A stretch of DNA of 64,000 nucleotides from Armillaria gallica (Eukaryota > Basidiomycota > Agaricomycetes > Agaricales > Physalacriaceae), in the NCBI GenBank assembly GCA_037576215.1, contig JBANDB010000007.1, positions 1,457,001-1,521,000 of the forward strand, read 5' to 3'. The position numbers and the translations under genes are program-made. This document shows positions 58,224 to 64,000 of this stretch, in pieces (within the stretch, counting starts at the first letter, position 1; each line of letters begins with the position of its first letter). Under the pieces are notes generated by a model that saw only the letters and a program-made list of their open reading frames with translations, was not told the DNA's origin and made no database searches.

Positions 58224-59215
58224 CTACAAACAGTCAGGCGCTATTGTTTCTATCCAGTCATATATACGAAAATACGGATCAGCGACAAAGGGAATAATTG
58301 CCCACCAAATTGAATCGTATTCCGCTCCCCTTTCCAGCGTCGCATCGATGACCATGTTCACGTATTCAAACCACTTAGGATAAAAGTCGGCCGTCGCAAA
58401 ATCAATTAACCAAAGTTGGCCGTCCTGCCTGACGATCAAATTTCGCATGGCCAAGTCAACATGCGAGTATACGAGAGTCCCATCGTCATCTGGCAATGGC
58501 CCCTTGTGCACGCACAATCGGGCGAGGGCGGCTTGATCTATCCCGTTGTTGAAAAACCTGATGAGTTCGTCCGAGGTGGCGAATGGGCCCTTGGTGGGTC
58601 TTATAGGGCCAAAGATGCGGGATGCGAAACATTTTCCCGGCTCTTCACCATCGAGAACAGGTCCAGGAATTTGGGATTGGGCATGTGTGATGGACCTGAG
58701 CTGGCGTACGTAGCTTCGTAGGGTGATAGCAGTACGGATTTTCTGCCACAGCCCCATGGTGGGCCACGCTGCCGCCAATGTGATACCGGGAATGTAGTCC
58801 ATGACAATGACACTGGCATATGAGTTGAGATTCAGGATGCGCCGGATGGGAGGTACAGGGATGTTAGTGCGGTTTTTAATGAGATCCTGAGCTAAGGCCT
58901 CCGAAGGCCACCCCACTGGCAACCTGGGTACCCGCTTGGCCACAACATCTGGTGTGAGCCTGGGTGGGCAGCCCGACGATGTCCAGTCGTCATCAGGCAC
59001 AGAGTAACACAGACTCAAGACTTCATCATCTGTTTTATGGTCAACGTCTGCACTCTGTCGGCATTGGTCTCGATAAGGACAATGGCACTCAGGCGCGAGG
59101 TCACACACACATTTCGATAAGGCATTCGACCTATAGGCCCAAAGGAGGCAAGCAGAGTGTCGACAATGGCAATGACGGCCGCGTAGAAGAAAGCACGTAT
59201 GAACTGAGCTATCAT
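58224..59215 (-). CDS. APH-like protein kinase/phosphotransferase, 311 aa
   Basis: ATG 59215 (MIAQFIRAFFYAAVIAIVDT). A 56-nt intron at 59055-59110 joins GRMPYRN to SADVDHKTDDEV in phase. The N-terminal 25 residues are hydrophobic and may anchor the protein. The phosphotransferase core has VIVMDYIPGITLAAAW (hinge region), the catalytic loop YSHVDLAMRNLIV (HxDxxxxN) and the metal site LIDFATADFYP (DFx). It is like the many APH/choline-kinase-type proteins of Agaricomycetes. The N-lobe nucleotide-binding lysine is probably in VVAKRVPRLPVGW, but I am not sure. The substrate is unknown. The gene is opposite in strand to its neighbours and converges on the DUF7770-like gene. No lesion was seen. Confidence 0.75.
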
Positions 59216-59670
59216 TTCGATTCGTGCTTGGGGAAGACGCCAGTGTACATGTATGTCCACTCGTTCACTGCCTAAAAATAGATGCGGGCTCTTCCTGGAC
59301 TATTAGGTAACTGGATTATGTAGGCTGGATCGTTTCGCTGCTATTGACGACTATTTGTTGCCTCAGCTTGTCTTGGTTCCCGCCCAAGTCCCGCCTGCGT
59401 ATCCCGCACCAGTGAGTCTTACACTCCAAAATCAGTGTTACCCCACACCAGCTCAGATCGATCAGATCGGCACGTTTTGCTTCCGCGGAATCAAATGTTT
59501 GGCGACTGGACCCTTAGGTCATCGTCCATTACTGGCACATCTCGACGTATGTCGATGTGCTATTTCGCTAAGCCTGTGGGCCCCTGCGTGCCCGTCCTGG
59601 CCGTGACTGATCGACTTTAATATTCCAGGATGCATCACTCTCAGATCCGACTCTCTGCCAACTCCCTCCG

Positions 59671-62600
59671 ATGAGACCCAAAGTTTTTGACGAAGCTCTC
59701 TCAACTGGACAAACGTCAGTGTGCCGAAGCCCCTCCTGTGGTGACTGTATCTGATATAATTTCAGCCATTCATGCTTGGGATGGACTATGCGGAGCCATG
59801 GTCAATGAGCATATTTTCATAACGAGCCCCAACTGCCCATTGCTTTTCGACCCACCCCTAGGCATCAACCGCGAGATGTGGATGAGAAACGATTACCGAT
59901 ACGGTGAGGATGACCCTCTCTCGTGGCCCCAGCCTTACTGCGCCTCACGTCCGTACCTGTCGTGTTTGCGACTGTGTGAGAGGAACCAGTTGGATCCCGA
60001 CCTTCCTTTGTTTCAGCTGCCTATACGGGCTGACTTTCTCGAGCTGGACACGTCCTCCTTGATTCGCGGGCCAGGCTTGTGGGCCGAAGACCACCGATCG
60101 GTTTTTGAACATCGCTGTACGGTCATCCTGGGAAGATCTATGAACTTCGCATGTGCAGACGATGAATCTATAGTGGGAGCTAATCGGGTGGAGCAGCTCA
60201 AGGCGTATGCGGTCATGTTTCTGGAGCGCTTGAAAGGCCTGCCTATGACATTTCCCAGGTTGTGTCTTTGTGTCGCTGAGACGCAGAGATTGGTCTTAGA
60301 GGTGGAGGCTATCTCGACATTCTTCTCCACCATTTGTCCAAGGTTCGCTGCCTGTGCCACCAGTCCGATGCCCAAGGCAGACATGGACCTCGTTGGATGC
60401 TTCACCACCGACATTGGCGTGGCGCAGCAGTTACACCGAGCCGGTGTTCCCGTCTGGGTCCTGCGGCCTCTCGATGATCTCGTGCATACAAGGATTGACA
60501 AAGTCGTGGAGATGAACACTGTGTCTGGGCGTGTTCATTTGGGTACATGCCCTCTCCGTCTTCCCTCCGTGTATGTAGGGTCTGGCGCTGATGAGGCCAA
60601 GTATAACGTGTTTGATCAGTTCACAAGGTCCCACCTTGGTGCACCGAGTGTATTCGCATGGACGTCGGGGCAACTTCGGAGTGAACCATCAACATCCCGG
60701 GGCAAGCGAAATACCCCTGCACAGGGAGTATTCTCACTGTGTAAGCACTATTTATGTCTTTGTTCCTCTGCAACAATAACCTGTGGGCAATAGACAACCA
60801 AGGTAGCCGCTCTCGCAAGGGTCATTTGAAACAAGGGTCTGCGAACAGATTCGAAGTGATCACGCATACCCTGTTGCCCGAGATTTGCCCACCATGGAAA
60901 GATGCCCTGCTTGGTGTCAATGTCGACAAGGCTCGTGTAGATGTCCCTGCTGCACCTTTTGCATTTCCTCAGCCTGATCTCTTCGTAACGATCTCTGACT
61001 CTGCCAAACGGATGAGCATGCTGAGTACGTGGCTGCATCTTCGCCCAGGCCACCTGGCAATGCAGACATCGTCATACTCCTCTGGGAAAGTCAGCCACCA
61101 AATATGGCGGGCCATCCTGAGCTATGACTGGGTTGGGAAGTCAGATGCGAACGACCGGGTGAGAGGAAAGGAGACCCACCGTCGCGACTTAGCGGCAACC
61201 TTCTTGGTCGGATGTCTGGATGAAATGTCCATTCAGGAAGGAGTATCTGTGGATGCCACCTGGTGGGGCAAGTGTATGTCTCACCTGGACATAGAGGACG
61301 TGCATGAAATCCTATGGGAGCTGTCTGAATTGGGTTTCAGGATGGAAATGTTATCGTTGGATAGTCATTTGAGGGTCATCGAGAACAACTCTGCTCTGAG
61401 GAAGCACGAAAGACACTTGGGCCACTGTTTTCCCCGAGGACGTTATGACCAGTGCTGGATTGTCGAGCTGGCAGAAGCACACCATGGTCTCGCAGAGTCT
61501 AGCTGGATGCGTCGGGCTCCGTATGTCTGCTCACTACGCCGCTGATGGGCCTAAGACTTCCGTGGCAACGGTAACACCAACTCGGAATGAGCTTGGTTAA
61601 TTAACATAGTGGCACGGCAATCAAGGCGATCGTGTGTGCGAGTGGTTCGGGGCACCTCCGTGCAGTAGAACAATTCCTCTATACGCAAGAATACACTGCG
61701 ACTTTAAGTCTGCGAAGTAGTACTGCTTGGTAGTCGAGTACTAAATGCTATGGCTTCAAGCTGGTAGAGATCTCTCGAAATGAGAGGGAACGAAAACGGG
61801 TATGACGTGAATACCACGAATCCGTATGAGAAAACGTGCTGCGAGACTTGAACACGTCGCTCGACGGTAATCGGAGCGGGGTGAACGATGGAGAACAGAC
61901 TAAACGGTCGGCAATAGTCTGTGGGCGAGCGAAACAATGAGAAAACTGCGTGGGGACTGCGAGTGGCGAAATAAACGTGGAACGAGGTGCGGAGGGTGGG
62001 CTGGCGAGAGAAAACGTGGAACTACGAAAACTGGTGGCGATACTGGTCCTATACGATGCGAGGGTGCTGAGTCGATGTCGAAACTTGTCTGGTACTGAAG
62101 CGATCCTATCCTATGTCAAACTAACCTTCAAGTCCACTCGGGGGACTGATACTATACGAAAACTGGCTGAAACTGATCCTAAGTCTGCTCTGAGACTACC
62201 CAAGTGGGCGACGATAACGATGGCGAAAGAGAAACGGTAAAAACTCCAATGGTGTGAAAGTGAAACGATGGCGGCCTATAAAAGATAACGTGGGCGAGGT
62301 ATAGCGCGGCGATCACGTATTGGCACAGTACGAGCGTGCACCAATAGTGTTAAGAGCGAAGAGCGTGTAGTGAAGGACTCTTCACAGTTAAAACCGTGAG
62401 ATAACTCTGGTGAGCTCAAGAGTCGACGTGCGATCAAGAATATGCTGGTGCAAACGGTATATTGCCGTAGAACGGTGAATAAACGTTGTTTACTGGCGAT
62501 AGACTAGAGCGTGACGATAATTGACGTAGTCTGGGGTCAACTGGAGATGAACTGCCTTTGAACTACGTTTTGAACTAGTTTTTATACTACAAGTGCGAAT

Positions 62601-63497
62601 TTATAAATAGAGTATATATGCGAGACTTAGTAAGGCCGTAAAGCCTTGGCTTTGTAAAAATCGTAGGTAACATATGGTCCTTGGTCTTCTAAAGTAACAG
62701 CAACTTGTCGACGTTGCCGCGTATGGATGTGAACCGTATGGTTTTGCTGAGCGATGCACGGATCGTTAGGTGCTGTTTAGCTGCAGATTAGTTGAGCAAT
62801 AGTCGTCGTGCTGAGGAGTACGCATGGGGTAACGTTTCTTGAAGCCTTGGCGAAGTAACAGCCTTAGTAAACACGGTCTGTAGTTGCCGTAGCTGCTATT
62901 GTCGTAGCTGGGAGGGTACTCGTGTCAATCACGTCATTTTCATTAAGTGATCAATGAGCGCGTCAACTAGGTGCTTCTGAGTGATGCGTCAATTCCGTAT
63001 TGGGATGATTGTCGATCAAAGGTGCCTTGCCGTGATGAAGTACGGCAATTATGATGCGTGGCAAGATGGGATGGATAACAAAGCGCGTAAGGAGCGGTTG
63101 CTGTAGGATGAAAGTGGTATCGGTGTGTGTGCAATCATTGGTTTGCTGAAAGTCCGTTGAAGGGACAGTAGCATTAATTAGCAGTCAAAATCTGCGAATT
63201 CTGAGCGTACAGAGCCTGGAGGCTCATCACCGCGTCATGAGTAGATGGAGAAACTGCCTGCAAAGTATACGGGATGAAAAGAACAGATATACAGAGGATA
63301 TGTTGACATCTTTGCAACGGGACATGGCCCTATTTTATTGTGAAAGTTTCTACCTAACCTTCGGTCGGGCACCCACTTTACCACGCGAGTTGGGACACAT
63401 CCTGGATATGGACGCAAGGTACCCTGAATGCGCTGTGTCCCTAACCAAAGCTCCCGGTTATTACCACGATGTTATGGATTGGGAGGCACCGTATTGA
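59671..63497 (+). pseudogene. Unknown-family protein, paralogue 2, split by an inserted element
   Basis: This is the second copy of the family at 6249-8424. The first exon ends near 59707, with a likely intron GTCAGT..TTTCAG before HAWDGLCGAMVNEHIFITSP. The main body has DYRYGEDDPLSWPQPY, LRLPSVYVGSGADEAKYNVF and, after the intron GTAAGC..ACCAAG (60740-60801), FEVITHTLLPEICPPW and ILWELSELGFRMEMLSLD. It stops at TGA 61543-61545 after SSWMRRAPYVCSLRR. The C-terminus (MSRWRNCLQSIRDEKN, ESFYLTFGRAPTLPREL) resumes at 63234. Removing 61543-63229 plus one CCGC joins the two in frame and aligns gap-free with paralogue 1 (APYVFVMLRCMQSWRGC). Apart from the insertion, the frame seems intact. The 5' end is uncertain; possible further exons lie at 59330-59400. 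Function unknown. Confidence 0.65.
61543..63229. mobile_element. Non-autonomous inserted element, 1,687 bp
   Basis: It lies inside the unknown-family gene. The ends are TGATGGGCCT at the left and AGGCTCATCA at the right (inverted repeats, 9 of 10 matching). CCGC flanks both sides (61539-61542 and 63230-63233). No transposase-like frame is present; the longest ORF is about 96 residues (61950-62240) without a recognisable motif. The interior has a distinct composition, with many GAAAACG, CGTGG and GCGAG words. A 4-bp duplication with a 10-bp terminal repeat does not identify a superfamily by itself. The left end brings the stop codon that truncates the host protein. Confidence 0.75.
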
Positions 63498-63540
63498 GGA
63501 ACGTGGCGTCAATTGATGTGTCTGTGTCAGCTGTCACCTT

Positions 63541-63552
63541 GTGTGACCGACC
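63541..63552 (+). repeat. Cluster motif GTGTGACCGACC (right-most copy)
   Basis: Same orientation as 56007-56018 and opposite to the three copies further left. It lies between convergent genes, 44 bp after the stop at 63497. Followed by GTGCTGTGACTCAGTGAC. Confidence 0.65.
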
Positions 63553-63619
63553 TGATGGTGCTGTGACTCAGTGACATTGCGAACATTGCATTACGGATTC
63601 AAATTGGGATTTATTTAGT

Positions 63620-64000
63620 CTATAAAATGGTAACTATCTTTGTGCTATCGGATAGCCAGAAATCCAAGCATTCGGTCCAATTAGGGAATACGTCAGTTGC
63701 ATGGCCAGCTAAGAGGCTACAGAGCGCGACATCGAGCTTGATTTTGACCAGAGTGAAGCATGTGCTTGTGCGGAATGTCTGGGATGGGGGGTCCTGATAG
63801 TCAGGCGGCACGAACTGTATCTGTACGTTCCGTGTTAGCCATTGCGTCAAACTGGTGAACGTAGATGACACTACCTTGATCGATGAACCACCACAGGGCA
63901 TATAAGGGAGGCTGGTTGTGATTTCCAAGAAGCACGTCCCACGCCCGTTCAAGTCCTGTTCGAAATAGGTGTGCAAGCCAGCCTCGAACGCTTTTGTCGC
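63620..64000 (-). CDS. Partial gene running off the right edge
   Basis: The minus-strand frame is open from the window edge (AFEAGLHTYFEQDLNGRGTC) to a stop at 63620, with LPYMPCGGSSIKVVSSTFTS and VDVALCSLL-type hydrophobic stretches. It reads as natural protein without bias. Family not recognised. It converges with the interrupted gene, with one copy of the cluster motif between them. Confidence 0.5.
   Translation of the reverse strand, partial: ATKAFEAGLHTYFEQDLNGRGTCFLEITTSLPYMPCGGSSIKVVSSTFTSLTQWLTRNVQIQFVPPDYQDPPSQTFRTSTCFTLVKIKLDVALCSLLAGHATDVFPNWTECLDFWLSDSTKIVTIL

Noticed and set aside
61543..63229. Interrupting segment as a large ordinary intron
   Set aside because: It lacks GT..AG borders at the frame-restoring points and has inverted ends with a flanking CCGC duplication, which fits insertion better.
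44116..64000. Cluster as a Polinton/Maverick-type element
   Set aside because: An integrase and an Ulp1-like peptidase are present, but no protein-primed DNA polymerase B, packaging ATPase or capsid-like protein was seen, and the genes are intron-rich. The name is not supported by this window.
1..64000. CRISPR arrays, rRNA or tRNA genes, bacterial-type operons, viral genes
   Set aside because: None was recognised on reading both strands. The tandem repeats present are microsatellites or minisatellites without spacer structure.

Overview
The window reads as nuclear DNA of a mushroom-forming basidiomycete (Agaricomycete). Reasons: many short (about 45-70 nt) GT..AG introns that join adjacent frames into coherent proteins, CT-rich and TATA promoter stretches, and typical Agaricomycete families (HET, F-box/leucine-rich, JmjC, APH-like kinases, rve-type integrase, NRPS-like reductase, GH74). 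It is a repeat-rich accessory region, not a housekeeping one. Bacterial operons, CRISPR arrays, tRNA and rRNA genes were not recognised. All calls come from reading the sequence by eye and none was checked against a database.

Left part (0-35 kb). A roughly 1.4-1.8 kb repeat module occurs four times in alternating orientation: A 1250-2665, B 9825-11044, C 21060-22815, D 32745-34535. Each copy carries the same small ORF, usually broken. Between and beside the copies lie genes and gene fossils. In order they are: a truncated HET gene, an F-box/LRR relic, a roughly 640-residue protein of unknown family with one nonsense codon, a nucleotidyltransferase-like relic, an intact 312-aa gene, a fossil GH74 xyloglucanase, a frameshifted F-box gene, a captured 3' end of an mRNA 3'-processing factor (Rna14-like), and RING-finger relics. 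Further on are an intact three-finger C2H2 gene and the carrier plus reductase part of an NRPS-like enzyme. Two ends of the repeat module look like promoters and abut different genes in different copies.

Middle (35-44 kb). This part is mostly eroded, with one small intact-looking spliced gene (37549-37976), dispersed GC-rich tandem repeats and a CGCG-palindrome cluster.

Right part (44-64 kb). This is a dense and visibly more GC-rich gene cluster: an rve/DDE integrase with all three catalytic acidic residues, two proteins of unknown family, a Ulp1-type cysteine peptidase with its His/Asp/Gln/Cys residues, a JmjC-like protein, a coiled-coil RING protein, a DUF7770-like protein and an APH-like kinase. 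It also holds a second copy of the unknown family seen at 6-8 kb. That second copy is split by a 1,687-bp non-autonomous inserted element (imperfect 10-bp terminal inverted repeats, 4-bp CCGC duplication), and conceptual removal restores the frame. A shared intergenic motif (core GTGACCGACC) sits at both ends of 46.1-63.6 kb and 85-155 bp upstream of three start codons. I infer that this is a large cargo-carrying mobile element or mobile gene cluster, possibly undescribed, that pairs an integrase with SUMO/ubiquitin-type and chromatin-type enzymes. The 0-35 kb stretch appears to hold decayed relatives of some of its genes.
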